A DNA stretch of 64,000 nt, taken from DATAOG01 sp963840925. GTDB taxonomy: Bacteria > Pseudomonadota > Alphaproteobacteria > Geminicoccales > Geminicoccaceae. Location: the NCBI GenBank assembly GCA_963840925.1, contig CAWJAY010000046.1, forward strand, positions 62,001 to 126,000, read 5' to 3'. Both the position numbers and the translations under genes were made by a program. Positions 47,019 through 55,539 of the stretch are shown here, in pieces; the first letter of the stretch is position 1, and every line of letters begins with the position of its first letter. The notes beneath the pieces were generated by a model. It was not told the DNA's origin. It did not search any database and worked only from the letters and a program-made list of their open reading frames with translations.

Positions 47019-47022
47019 GCGG

Positions 47023-48357
47023 GTGGCCGGCCGCGTCCTCGCCGAGACGGTCGCGGCCCCGGCCCGGATCGACTGGCCGGCGGCGCTCAAGGAAGCCGGC
47101 CTGGCCGCCTTCGTCGCCTTCATCCTGTTCCTGCCGCTGATCGGGATGCGGACGGTCAACATCGAGGGCGGGCTCGGCCTTCAGTTCCGTTTCCCGGGCG
47201 TCTTGATCGGGACCGCGGCGGTGTTCGCGGGTCGCCTGCTGCTGGTCGGCCTGCTGACCGTGCCGAGCTCGACCGTGGCGGCCGCGACCGCGCCGTTCCG
47301 GCTGATCCCGGCCCTGTTCGCGCCCTACCGGCGGTGGATCGCGGTGGCCGGCGTCCTGTTGGCCTTCCTGCTGCCCTTCATGCCGTTCGCCAACCGCTAC
47401 GTCGTCGACGTCGGCACGACCGTGTTGATCTACGTGATGCTCGGCTGGGGCCTGAACATCGTGGTCGGCCTCGCCGGCCTGCTCGATCTGGGCTACGTCG
47501 CCTTCTACGCGGTCGGCGCCTATTCGTTCGCGCTGTTCGCGCAATGGTTCGAGCTCGGCTTTTGGGTCTGCCTGCCGGTGGCCGGCGCGCTCGCCGCCAC
47601 GTTCGGCATCCTGCTCGGCTTTCCGGTGCTGCGGCTGCGCGGCGATTACCTGGCGATCGTGACCCTTGGCTTTGGCGAGATCATCCGGATCATCCTGCTC
47701 AACTGGTGGGCCGTGACCCGCGGCCCCGACGGGTTGTCCAACATTCCCCGCCCGACCCTGTTCGGCCTGGAGTTCGACCGCACGCCCTCAGAGGGTGCGA
47801 CCGCCTTCCACGAGTTCGTCGGCATCTCCTACTCCAGCCTGCACCGGGTGACGTTCCTCTACTTTTTGATCCTGCTGCTGGCCCTGATCACCAACGCATT
47901 CGTGATGCGGATCCGCAAGCTGCCGATCGGGCGCGCCTGGGAGGCGTTGCGCGAGGACGAGATCGCCTGCCGGGCGCTCGGCATCAACCCGACCAACACC
48001 AAGCTGACCGCGTTCGCGCTGGGCGCCATGTTCGGCGGCTTTGCCGGCTCCTTCTTCGCCACCCGCCAGGGCTTCATCAGCCCGGAGAGCTTCACGTTCA
48101 TCGAATTAGCACTCGTGCTCGCGATCGTCGTGCTGGGCGGCATGGGCAGCCAGATCGGCGTCGTGCTCGCGGCGCTCGTCCTGGTCCTGTTGCCCGAGTT
48201 CGGGCGCGAGTTCGCGCAGTACCGGATGCTGCTGTTCGGCGCCGCGATGGTCGCGATCATGGTCTGGCGGCCGCGTGGCCTGCTCGCGCACCGCGAACCC
48301 ACCATCCGGCTCGGCTCCAAGCCGCCGCCCGAGGCCGGCGGCACGGTCCAGCTATGA
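47023..48357 (+). CDS. livM: Branched-chain amino-acid ABC permease LivM
   Basis: 444 aa. The C-terminal permease shows LGWGLNIVVGLAGLLDLGYVAFYAVGAYSFALFAQ, GDYLAIVTLGFGEIIRIILLNW and RAWEALREDEIACRALGINPTNTKLTAFALGAMFGGFAGSFFATRQGFISPESFTF. Compared with short LivM proteins it has an extra N-terminal hydrophobic region of about 130 residues, as in E. coli-type LivM. GTG start 4 nt after livH; stop overlaps livG (ATGA). Confidence 0.94.
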   Translation: MAGRVLAETVAAPARIDWPAALKEAGLAAFVAFILFLPLIGMRTVNIEGGLGLQFRFPGVLIGTAAVFAGRLLLVGLLTVPSSTVAAATAPFRLIPALFAPYRRWIAVAGVLLAFLLPFMPFANRYVVDVGTTVLIYVMLGWGLNIVVGLAGLLDLGYVAFYAVGAYSFALFAQWFELGFWVCLPVAGALAATFGILLGFPVLRLRGDYLAIVTLGFGEIIRIILLNWWAVTRGPDGLSNIPRPTLFGLEFDRTPSEGATAFHEFVGISYSSLHRVTFLYFLILLLALITNAFVMRIRKLPIGRAWEALREDEIACRALGINPTNTKLTAFALGAMFGGFAGSFFATRQGFISPESFTFIELALVLAIVVLGGMGSQIGVVLAALVLVLLPEFGREFAQYRMLLFGAAMVAIMVWRPRGLLAHREPTIRLGSKPPPEAGGTVQL

Positions 48358-49211
48358 CCGAGCGCGCGCCGCTGCTCGAGGTCGAGCACCTGAGCATGCG
48401 CTTCGGCGGCCTGGTCGCGATCGACGACCTCTCGTTCACGGCCTATCAGCGCGAGATCACCGCGATCATCGGCCCGAACGGCGCCGGCAAGACCACCGTG
48501 TTCAACTGCCTGACCGGCTTCTACAAGCCGACCGTCGGCCAATTGACCCTGCATGCCGACGGCGAGCGGACTCTGCTCGAGCAGATGGAGGGCTTCCGGA
48601 TCGCCCGCCGCGGCGTCGCCCGAACCTTCCAGAACATTCGCCTGTTCGGCCAGATGAGCGTGCTCGAGAACCTGATCGTCGCGCAGCACAACGCGCTGAT
48701 GCGCGCCTCGGGCTACACGGTGCTGGGCGTGCTCGGCTTTCCTTCCTACCGGCGGGCGGAAGCCGAGGCGGTGGCGCTCGCGCGCGACTGGCTGGCGCGC
48801 ACCGGCCTGACCCGTCATGCCGACTGGAACGCCGCCAATCTGCCCTACGGCGAGCAGCGCAAGCTCGAGATCGCGCGCGCGATGTGCACGCTGCCCAAGC
48901 TGCTCTGCCTGGACGAGCCGGCGGCCGGGCTCAATCCGCGCGAGACCGGCGAGCTCGGCGAGTTGCTGCGCGCGATCCGCGACGAGTCCGGCATCGGCGT
49001 GCTGCTGATCGAGCACGACATGAGCGTGGTCATGGGCATCTCGGACCACATCGTCGTGCTCGACTACGGCCGCAAGATCGCCGACGGCTCGCCCGAGGCG
49101 GTCCGCCGCGACGCCAACGTGATCAAGGCCTATCTCGGCGAGACCGAGGAGGAGGAGCTGCCGCCCGAGGTCGCGGCCGACCTGACCCAAGCCGGGATCG
49201 AGATCGCGTAA
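48354..49211 (+). CDS. livG: Branched-chain amino-acid ABC ATPase LivG
   Basis: 285 aa. Walker A IGPNGAGKTTVFNCLTGFYKP, Q-loop RTFQNIRLFGQMSVLENL, a signature reading LPYGEQRKLEIARAM (the LivG variant of LSGGQ), Walker B LLCLDEPAAGLNP and switch His in LLIEHDMSVVMGISDHIVVLDYG. Overlaps livM by 4 nt and abuts livF, so stoichiometric expression is likely. Confidence 0.95.
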   Translation: MTERAPLLEVEHLSMRFGGLVAIDDLSFTAYQREITAIIGPNGAGKTTVFNCLTGFYKPTVGQLTLHADGERTLLEQMEGFRIARRGVARTFQNIRLFGQMSVLENLIVAQHNALMRASGYTVLGVLGFPSYRRAEAEAVALARDWLARTGLTRHADWNAANLPYGEQRKLEIARAMCTLPKLLCLDEPAAGLNPRETGELGELLRAIRDESGIGVLLIEHDMSVVMGISDHIVVLDYGRKIADGSPEAVRRDANVIKAYLGETEEEELPPEVAADLTQAGIEIA

Positions 49212-49922
49212 ATGCTCGCGGTCGAGAGCATCCACGCCCACTACGGCCACATCGAGGCCCTGCACGGGGTCACGATCGCGGTCGGCCGCGGCGAGATCGT
49301 GACCATCATCGGCGCCAACGGTGCCGGCAAGTCCACGCTCTTGATGACGATCTGCGGCCGGCCGCGGCCCTCGGCCGGCGAGGTCGTCTTCGAGGGCCGG
49401 CGCCTGAACGGCCTCGAGCCCTACGACATCGTCAACCTCGGCATCGCCCAGGCCCCGGAGGGACGGCGGATCTTTCCCTCGATGAGCGTGGTCGAGAACT
49501 TGCAGATGGGCGCCGTGCCGACCAAGGGTGCCTATTTCGAGGAGGACCTGCGCAAGGTGTTCGCGCTGTTCCCGAGGCTCGAGGAGCGCCGGCAGCAGCG
49601 CGGCGGCACGCTCTCCGGCGGCGAGCAGCAGATGCTCTGCATCGGGCGGGCGCTGATGGCACGGCCCCGCCTGCTGCTGCTCGACGAGCCCTCGCTCGGG
49701 CTGGCGCCGATGCTGGTCAAGCAGATCTTCAGCTCGATCGTCGAGATCAACCGCGACCAGGGCCTGACCATCCTGTTGGTCGAGCAGAACGCCTATCAGG
49801 CGCTCAAGATCGCCAATCGCGGCTACGTGCTCGCGACCGGCCGCGTCGTGCTCGATGGCACCGGCCGCGAGCTGCTCGCCAATCCCGAGATCCGCAGCGC
49901 CTACCTCGAAGGCGGGCATTAG
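49212..49922 (+). CDS. livF: Branched-chain amino-acid ABC ATPase LivF
   Basis: 236 aa. Walker A IGANGAGKSTLLMTICG, GRRIFPSMSVVENLQMGA, signature LSGGEQQMLCIGRALM, Walker B LLLLDEPSLGLAPMLV and LLVEQNAYQALKIANRGYVLATGRVVL, all characteristic of LivF. The ATG follows the livG stop directly. Confidence 0.95.
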   Translation: MLAVESIHAHYGHIEALHGVTIAVGRGEIVTIIGANGAGKSTLLMTICGRPRPSAGEVVFEGRRLNGLEPYDIVNLGIAQAPEGRRIFPSMSVVENLQMGAVPTKGAYFEEDLRKVFALFPRLEERRQQRGGTLSGGEQQMLCIGRALMARPRLLLLDEPSLGLAPMLVKQIFSSIVEINRDQGLTILLVEQNAYQALKIANRGYVLATGRVVLDGTGRELLANPEIRSAYLEGGH

Positions 49923-49935
49923 CGAGCGGGCCGCG

Positions 49936-50283
49936 ATGACCGCTCTCCTCGGCAATTCGTTCGGCGTGTTCATCGGGCTCACGGTGATCCTGACCGGCGG
50001 GGCTGCGATCCTGACCGGGCGGGCGCTGGCCGACGGCTGGAAGCCGCCCTGGCAGGTCGTGCTCGCCTGCCTGGGCCTGAATGTCGCCAACCGTTTCCTC
50101 GCCTATGCGCTGTTCGGCGGCGAGCTGCTGAGCCTGTCCGGCTTCGCGATCGACTTCGCGGTCATCACCGGGCTCGCCCTGCTCGCGCATCGGATCACCG
50201 CGGTCCGCCGCGCGATCACCCAATATCCCTGGCGTTACGAACGGGTCTCGCTGTTCGCCTATCGAGAAAAGCCCGGCGCCTGA
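49936..50283 (+). CDS. DUF6867 small membrane protein
   Basis: 115 aa. Three hydrophobic segments: FGVFIGLTVILTGGAAILTGRALA, VVLACLGLNVANRFLAYALFGG and GFAIDFAVITGLALLAHRI, then ITQYPWRYERVSLFAYREK. This matches DUF6867, seen between livF and the binding-protein gene in many Alphaproteobacteria. Likely an accessory of the Liv transporter, by position only. Confidence 0.75.
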   Translation: MTALLGNSFGVFIGLTVILTGGAAILTGRALADGWKPPWQVVLACLGLNVANRFLAYALFGGELLSLSGFAIDFAVITGLALLAHRITAVRRAITQYPWRYERVSLFAYREKPGA

Positions 50284-50470
50284 TTCCCGGCGCGGCCTCT
50301 GAGCCGCGCCCTGAATGCAGCACGGTCGCGCATCCCGGGATGGCGGGCGAGGCGATCAAAACTCTTGCCAAATCCCCCCGCCTCCAGGACAAAGGGGACA
50401 ACGCGGCGCCGGCGCGAATGGTAAGGCGTGCCCGGTGAACGACGGATCATGCAACAGGGAGAAGGGCGAC

Positions 50471-51577
50471 ATGCCTGCCTTCATCAAATCTCTGCTCGCG
50501 ACCAGCGCGGTCTTGGCGCTGACCGCCGGCGCGGCGCAAGCCGACATCGTGATTGCCACCGCCGGACCGATCACCGGCCAGTATGCGGTCTTTGGCGATC
50601 AGATGAAGCGCGGCGCCGAAATGGCGATCAAGGATCTGAACGCCAAGGGCGGCGTGCTCGGCGAGCAGCTCCGGCTGGAGGTCGGCGACGACGCCTGCGA
50701 TCCCAAGCAGGCGGTCGCGGTCGCCAACCAGATGGTCAACAAGGAGGTCGTGTTCGTCGCCGGGCACTTCTGCTCGGGCTCGTCGATCCCGGCCTCGGCG
50801 GTCTACAACGAGGAGGGCATCCTGCAGATCTCGCCCGCCTCGACCAACCCCAAGCTCACCGAGCAGGGCTTCGACAACGTGTTCCGGGTCTGCGGGCGCG
50901 ACGACGCGCAGGGCATCTTCGCGGCCGACTACGTGGTCGACAACCAGGTCGGCAGCAAGGTCGCGATCGTCCACGACAAGACCGCCTACGGCAAGGGCCT
51001 GGCCGACGAGTTCAAGAAGCAGCTGAATTCGCGTGGGCAGGAGGAGACCCTGTACGAGGCGATCACCGCCGGCGACAAGGACTTCAGCGCGCTGATCACC
51101 AAGATGAAGAACGCCGGCGTCGACCTGATCTACCTCGGCGGCTATCACACCGAGGCCGGCCTGATCGCGCGCCAGGCGAGCGAGCAGGGCCTCAAGGCGC
51201 AGATGATGTCGGGCGACGCGCTGGTCACCGACGAGTACTGGGCGATCACCGGCGAGACCGGCCAGGGCACGCTGATGACCTTCAGCCCCGACCCGCGCAA
51301 GAACGAGCTCGCAGCCCCCGTGGTAGCGGAGTTCCAGGCCCAGGGCTACGACCCCGAGGGCTACACGCTCTACACCTACGCCGCGATCCAGACCTGGGCG
51401 CAGGCGGCCGAGAAGGCCGGCTCGACCGATCTGGACGCGCTGGTCGAGACGCTGCACGGCAACCAGTTCGAGACCGTGCTCGGCCCGGTCGGCTTCGACG
51501 ACAAGGGCGACGTCGAGGGTGCCGCCTACGTGATGTACAAGTGGGACAACGGCAAGTACGCCGAGATCGGCAGCTGA
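50471..51577 (+). CDS. livK: Branched-chain amino-acid binding protein
   Basis: 368 aa. Signal peptide MPAFIKSLLATSAVLALTAGAAQA, then IVIATAGPITGQYAVFGDQMKRGAEMAIKDLNAKGGVLGEQLRLEVGDDACDPKQAVAVANQMV, FVAGHFCSGSSIPASAVYNEEGILQISPASTNPKLTEQGF and the second lobe IYLGGYHTEAGLIARQA; a complete LivJ/LivK type I periplasmic binding fold. AGGGAGAAGG ribosome-binding site. Last gene of the Liv unit, followed by a strong terminator; high expression would fit. Confidence 0.94.
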   Translation: MPAFIKSLLATSAVLALTAGAAQADIVIATAGPITGQYAVFGDQMKRGAEMAIKDLNAKGGVLGEQLRLEVGDDACDPKQAVAVANQMVNKEVVFVAGHFCSGSSIPASAVYNEEGILQISPASTNPKLTEQGFDNVFRVCGRDDAQGIFAADYVVDNQVGSKVAIVHDKTAYGKGLADEFKKQLNSRGQEETLYEAITAGDKDFSALITKMKNAGVDLIYLGGYHTEAGLIARQASEQGLKAQMMSGDALVTDEYWAITGETGQGTLMTFSPDPRKNELAAPVVAEFQAQGYDPEGYTLYTYAAIQTWAQAAEKAGSTDLDALVETLHGNQFETVLGPVGFDDKGDVEGAAYVMYKWDNGKYAEIGS

Positions 51578-51601
51578 ACGGCACGCCTCCGCATCAGCGG
51601 G

Positions 51602-51629
51602 ACCGGGCCTTCGGGCCCGGTTCTCTTTT
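51602..51629 (+). terminator. Rho-independent terminator after livK
   Basis: An 8-bp perfect GC-rich stem (51,602-51,609 with 51,614-51,621) closed by a TTCG tetraloop and followed by TCTCTTTT. The best intrinsic terminator in the window; 24 nt after the livK stop. Confidence 0.85.
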
Positions 51630-51732
51630 GGCGATCCGGCTGGCCGGGCAATGGGTCAGTTCACCGGCCGGGGGCGACAAGACCGCCCGCTTGGACTAGG
51701 CTCGGCCGCGGCGATCGAGAGCGGAGCTGACG

Positions 51733-52905
51733 ATGGCGATCATCAATCGGATCGGCGCCTTTCAGGACGAGATGACGGCCTGGCGCCGCGACCTCCACGC
51801 CCACCCCGAGCTCGGTTTCGAGGAAGTGCGGACCGCGGCCGTGGTCGCCGACAAGCTGCGCGCCTTCGGCCTCGACGAGGTCCACACCGGGATCGCCAAG
51901 ACCGGGATCGTAGGTGTGCTGCGGGCGGGCTCCGGCGGGCCAAAGATCGCGCTCCGCGCCGATATGGATGCGTTGCCGATCGAGGAGGCGACCGGCCTGC
52001 CGTATGCCTCGCGCCACGCCGGGCGCATGCACGCCTGCGGCCATGACGGCCACACCACGATGCTGCTCGGCGCCGCCCGCTACCTCGCCGAGACCCGCAA
52101 TTTCGAGGGCACGATCTACTTCATCTTCCAGCCGGCCGAGGAGATGCAGGCGGGCGGCCGGGTCATGCTCGAGGACGGCCTGCTCGAGCGGTTCCCGGCC
52201 GAGCAGGTGTTCGGCATGCACAACTGGCCGCGGCTGCCGCTCGGCCAGTTCGCGATGCGGCCCGGCCCGGTGATGGCGGCCGCCGATCGGATCGAGATCA
52301 GGCTGACCGGCGACGGCGGTCACGGCGCCATGCCGCATCTGGCGCGCGATCCGGTGATCGCGGGCGCCCAGATCGTGAGCGCGCTGCAGACGATCGTCGC
52401 GCGCAACGCCGATCCGATCGACCGCGCGGTGGTCTCGATCACCCAGTTCCATGCCGGCACGACCGACAACGTGATCCCCGGGACCGCGTTCCTGGGCGGC
52501 ACGGCGCGCTCGTTCAGCCCGGAAATGCGCGACCTGATCGAGCGCCGGCTGGGCGAGATCGCGCGCGGCATCGGGCAGTCGCTAGGCGTGGCGGTCGATT
52601 GCCGCTACGAGCGCGGCTACCCGGCGACGGTCAATACCGAGGCCGAGACCGAACTTGCCGCCGCCGCCGCGGTCGAGGTCGTCGGCGCCGACCAGGTCGA
52701 CCGCGCGCCGGCGCCGGTGATGGGTGCCGAGGACTTCGCCTTCATGCTCGAGCGGCGGCCGGGCAGCTACGTCTTCATCGGCAACGGCGGCGGCCCGGAG
52801 GCGCCGATGGTGCACAACCCGGACTACAACTTCAACGACGAGGCGCTGCCCTACGGCGCCAGCTACTGGGCGCGCCTGGCCGAACGCCTGCTGCCGGCCC
52901 GCTGA
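51733..52905 (+). CDS. M20 amidohydrolase (hippurate hydrolase type)
   Basis: 390 aa. WRRDLHAHPELGFEE (first metal-site block), IALRADMDALPIEE, HACGHDGHTTMLLGAARYL (Cys and His ligands), FIFQPAEEMQAGGRVMLEDGLLE, and the C-terminal PAPVMGAEDFAFMLERRPGSYVFIGNG are the M20D signature (N-acyl amino-acid, hippurate or IAA-conjugate hydrolases). Substrate not determinable; the adjacent amino-acid uptake operon suggests use of an N-acylated amino acid. Confidence 0.92.
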   Translation: MAIINRIGAFQDEMTAWRRDLHAHPELGFEEVRTAAVVADKLRAFGLDEVHTGIAKTGIVGVLRAGSGGPKIALRADMDALPIEEATGLPYASRHAGRMHACGHDGHTTMLLGAARYLAETRNFEGTIYFIFQPAEEMQAGGRVMLEDGLLERFPAEQVFGMHNWPRLPLGQFAMRPGPVMAAADRIEIRLTGDGGHGAMPHLARDPVIAGAQIVSALQTIVARNADPIDRAVVSITQFHAGTTDNVIPGTAFLGGTARSFSPEMRDLIERRLGEIARGIGQSLGVAVDCRYERGYPATVNTEAETELAAAAAVEVVGADQVDRAPAPVMGAEDFAFMLERRPGSYVFIGNGGGPEAPMVHNPDYNFNDEALPYGASYWARLAERLLPAR

Positions 52906-52932
52906 GGCGCGAGCCGCTGCGAAGCCTCGCTG

Positions 52933-53565
52933 ATGACGCAACCGCCCCGGGCCGGCGCCTACCGCGTCGTCTACGCCGACCCGCCCTGGCGGTTTGCGAC
53001 CTATTCCGACAAAGGCAAGGGCCGGAGCGCCGAGGCGCACTACGACTGCATGAGCCTGGACGAGATCAAGGCGCTGCCGGTCGCGACCTGGGCGGCGCGC
53101 GATGCGGTGCTGCTGCTCTGGGCGACCGATCCGCTGCTGCCGCGCGCGCTCGAGGTGATCGAGGCCTGGGGCTTCGCGTACAAGACGATCGGCTTTTACT
53201 GGGTCAAGCTGAACAAGTCCGCGGCCGCCCGACTGTCGCGCGAATGGCCGCTGCTCGGCGAGCGCGACTTCTTCACCGGGCTGGGCTTTTGGACCAGGGC
53301 CAACCCGGAGCCCTGTCTGCTCGCGACCCGCGGCCACCCCAAGCGCAACGCGGGCGATGTGCCAAAGCTGCTGATCGCGCCCCGGCGCGAGCATTCGCGC
53401 AAGCCGGACGAGACCTACGAGCGGATCGAGCGCCTGCTGCCTGGACCTTATCTCGAGCTGTTCGCGCGTCGGCGGCGGCCCGGCTGGGACGGCTTCGGCG
53501 ACCAGGAAAGGCTGTTCGACCGCGGCCCGGTGCTGACCCGGCGGCGGCCCTCCCGCGAGCGTTGA
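52933..53565 (+). CDS. MT-A70-family adenine methyltransferase
   Basis: 210 aa. YRVVYADPPWRFATYSDKGKGRSAEAHYDCMSLDEIKALPV has the catalytic DPPW motif of MT-A70 enzymes; LLLWATDPLLPRALEVIEAWGFAYKTIGFYWVK and GFWTRANPEPCLLATRG follow. Bacterial members methylate DNA adenine (N6). No restriction enzyme or phage gene is near, so an orphan methyltransferase. Confidence 0.88.
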   Translation: MTQPPRAGAYRVVYADPPWRFATYSDKGKGRSAEAHYDCMSLDEIKALPVATWAARDAVLLLWATDPLLPRALEVIEAWGFAYKTIGFYWVKLNKSAAARLSREWPLLGERDFFTGLGFWTRANPEPCLLATRGHPKRNAGDVPKLLIAPRREHSRKPDETYERIERLLPGPYLELFARRRRPGWDGFGDQERLFDRGPVLTRRRPSRER

Positions 53566-53590
53566 CCGCCAAGTTTAGAGGAGACGCAGC

Positions 53591-53983
53591 ATGGACCAAT
53601 TCACCGGCGGTTGCCTGTGCGGCAATGTCCAAATCGTGGCGTCGGGACGCCCATACCGGGTCGGCCTTTGTCACTGTCTCGACTGCCGCAAGCATCATGG
53701 GGCCCTCTTTCACGCTTCCGCGGTGTTCCCTCAGGATGCGGTGACGATCGATGGCGAAACCCGCGAGTACGCCGGGCGGTTTTTCTGTCCCCGCTGCGGC
53801 TCGACCATTTTCGGACGCAGCGCAGACGAGATCGAAGTGAACCTAGGATCCCTGGATGCCCCTGACCAACTGATGCCAACCTACGAAAGCTGGATCGTCC
53901 GTCGCGAGTCCTGGTTGCCGCCGTTTCCGCTCACGAGACGATACGACGGCGATCGTGACGCCACGAGTCGCTTTGAAGAGTAG
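53591..53983 (+). CDS. GFA-family (CENP-V/GFA) zinc protein
   Basis: 130 aa. GGCLCGNVQIVASGRPYRVGLCHCLDCRKHHGALFHASAVFP gives the CxC and CxxC pairs of the structural zinc site, and FFCPRCGSTIFG the second CxxC; both sites of the GFA fold are complete. Some members condense formaldehyde with glutathione; most are uncharacterised. AGAGGAGAC before the ATG. Confidence 0.9.
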   Translation: MDQFTGGCLCGNVQIVASGRPYRVGLCHCLDCRKHHGALFHASAVFPQDAVTIDGETREYAGRFFCPRCGSTIFGRSADEIEVNLGSLDAPDQLMPTYESWIVRRESWLPPFPLTRRYDGDRDATSRFEE

Positions 53984-54028
53984 GTCGCACGAACCGTGCG
54001 AAGGCGCCGTTCCGAGGTGACCAGAGGA

Positions 54029-54802
54029 TCAACGGATCGCGAGCGCGCTGTCCGGCGCCAGAGCGCCGGCCGCCGGCGCCAGGCGGGCCGGGGCGGCCCC
54101 GGGCGCGACCTCCGGACCTGCACGCAGATGCCCGGACAGCCGGTATTCCAGGCGCTTCAAGCCATAGAGCATGGCGTAGGACAGCGCGAGGTAGATGAGG
54201 CCGACGACGATCCAGATTTCGAAGGTCCGGAAAGTATCGGCGATCAGCACCCGGGCGACCCCGGTCAGATCCATGATCGTGATGATCGAGACCAACGACG
54301 TCGCCTGGAACAGGAAGATGACCTCGTTGGTGTAGGCCGGCAGCGCCAGGCGGAAGGCCTTGGGCAGGATGATCCGGCGCAGCCGCAGGCCACCGGGCAT
54401 GCCGAGCGCGCGCGCGGCCTCGATCTCGCCATAGGGCACCGCCCGGATCGCGCCGCGCAGGATCTCGGCGGTATAGGCCGCGGTGTTCAGCGTCAGCGTC
54501 AGGACCGCGCAGAAATAGGGCTCGCGGAAAAAGTCCCAAAGCCCGAGCGCCCGCAGCTGCGGCACGAACTGCCCGCTGCCATAGTAGATCAAAAAGATCT
54601 GGACCAGCAGCGGCGTGCCGCGGAAATAGAACATGTAGCCGAACGCCGGCCAGCGCAGCAGCGGGTTGTCGGCCAGCCGGGCAAGCGCCACCGGCACCGC
54701 CAGGACGAGACCGATCACGAGGCTGAGCCCGGTCAGCTGCAACGTGACCCAGGCGCCGTCGATGAGACGCGGCAGGTTGTCGGCGATGACCCCGTAGTTC
54801 AC
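54029..54802 (-). CDS. Polar amino-acid ABC permease (HisM-like)
   Basis: 257 aa, five transmembrane helices. GAWVTLQLTGLSLVIGLVLAVPVALAR, FYFRGTPLLVQIFLIYYG and the EAA loop EIEAARALGMPGGLRLRRIILPKAFRLALPAYTNEVIFLFQATSLVSIIT are typical of His/Lys/Arg/octopine-type inner-membrane proteins. Starts 3 nt after the stop of the HisQ-like gene. The expected ATPase is absent nearby. Confidence 0.9.
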   Translation of the reverse strand: MNYGVIADNLPRLIDGAWVTLQLTGLSLVIGLVLAVPVALARLADNPLLRWPAFGYMFYFRGTPLLVQIFLIYYGSGQFVPQLRALGLWDFFREPYFCAVLTLTLNTAAYTAEILRGAIRAVPYGEIEAARALGMPGGLRLRRIILPKAFRLALPAYTNEVIFLFQATSLVSIITIMDLTGVARVLIADTFRTFEIWIVVGLIYLALSYAMLYGLKRLEYRLSGHLRAGPEVAPGAAPARLAPAAGALAPDSALAIR

Positions 54803-54805
54803 CGC

Positions 54806-55498
54806 TCAGGCCCGCCGGATGCCGCGGTTCGCCCAGGCCTCGGCGCGGTGCAGGACCAGCAGCGAGACGACCGTGATCAGCAGGTAGACGAGCGAGGCGC
54901 CGAAGTAGAACGTGAACGGCATCCGGACCGCGCGCGCCGCGACGTCGGCCATCCGCATCAGCTCGGGTAGCTGGACCACCGACATCAGTGCGGTCGCCTT
55001 GATCAGCACCAGCCAGATGTTGCCAAGCCCCGGGATCGCGAAGCGCCAGACCTGGGGCAGGATGACCCGCCGGAACGCGAGCATCCGGCTCATGCCGATC
55101 GCGTGCGCGGCCTCGATCTGGCCGCGGTCGAGCGCGAGGAAGGCGCCGCGGAACACCTCGGTCGCGAACGCGCCGTAGATCACGCCCAAGGTCAGCATGC
55201 CGGCCGAGAACGGATCGATGTCGATCAGCACCTCGCCGCCGGTCGCGAACGCCAGCAGCCGCTGCAAGACGATCGTGACGCCGTAGTAGACCAGCAGGAT
55301 CAGCACCAGCTCGGGCACGCCGCGCACGATCGTCGTGTAGGCGCCAGCCAGGCTGCGGGCGACCGGGTTGGCGGCGAGCTTGGCCCAGGCGCCGAGCAGC
55401 CCCAGCACGAGCGCCACCGGCACCGCGGAGAGGCCGACCAGGAGGGTGACCTTGGCACCCTCCCAGAAGACCCATTCGTAGCCCTTGAAGTCGAGCAC
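54806..55498 (-). CDS. Polar amino-acid ABC permease (HisQ-like)
   Basis: 230 aa, five transmembrane helices. GAKVTLLVGLSAVPVALVLGLLGAWAKLAANPVARSLAGAYTTIVRGVPELVLILLVYYG and the EAA loop QIEAAHAIGMSRMLAFRRVILPQVWRFAIPGLGNIWLVLIKATALMSVVQL define the HisQ/ArtQ branch. Forms the heterodimeric permease with the HisM-like protein. 41 nt downstream of the binding-protein gene. Confidence 0.9.
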   Translation of the reverse strand: MLDFKGYEWVFWEGAKVTLLVGLSAVPVALVLGLLGAWAKLAANPVARSLAGAYTTIVRGVPELVLILLVYYGVTIVLQRLLAFATGGEVLIDIDPFSAGMLTLGVIYGAFATEVFRGAFLALDRGQIEAAHAIGMSRMLAFRRVILPQVWRFAIPGLGNIWLVLIKATALMSVVQLPELMRMADVAARAVRMPFTFYFGASLVYLLITVVSLLVLHRAEAWANRGIRRA

Positions 55499-55539
55499 CC
55501 GGCTCGGCCTCCGATCACGCGGCCCGGCGGGCGGCGCCT

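Noticed and set aside
47859..50090. Minus-strand frame of more than 700 codons across livM-livG-livF
   Set aside because: It overlaps three fully conserved liv genes and shows no domain; an artefact of high GC.
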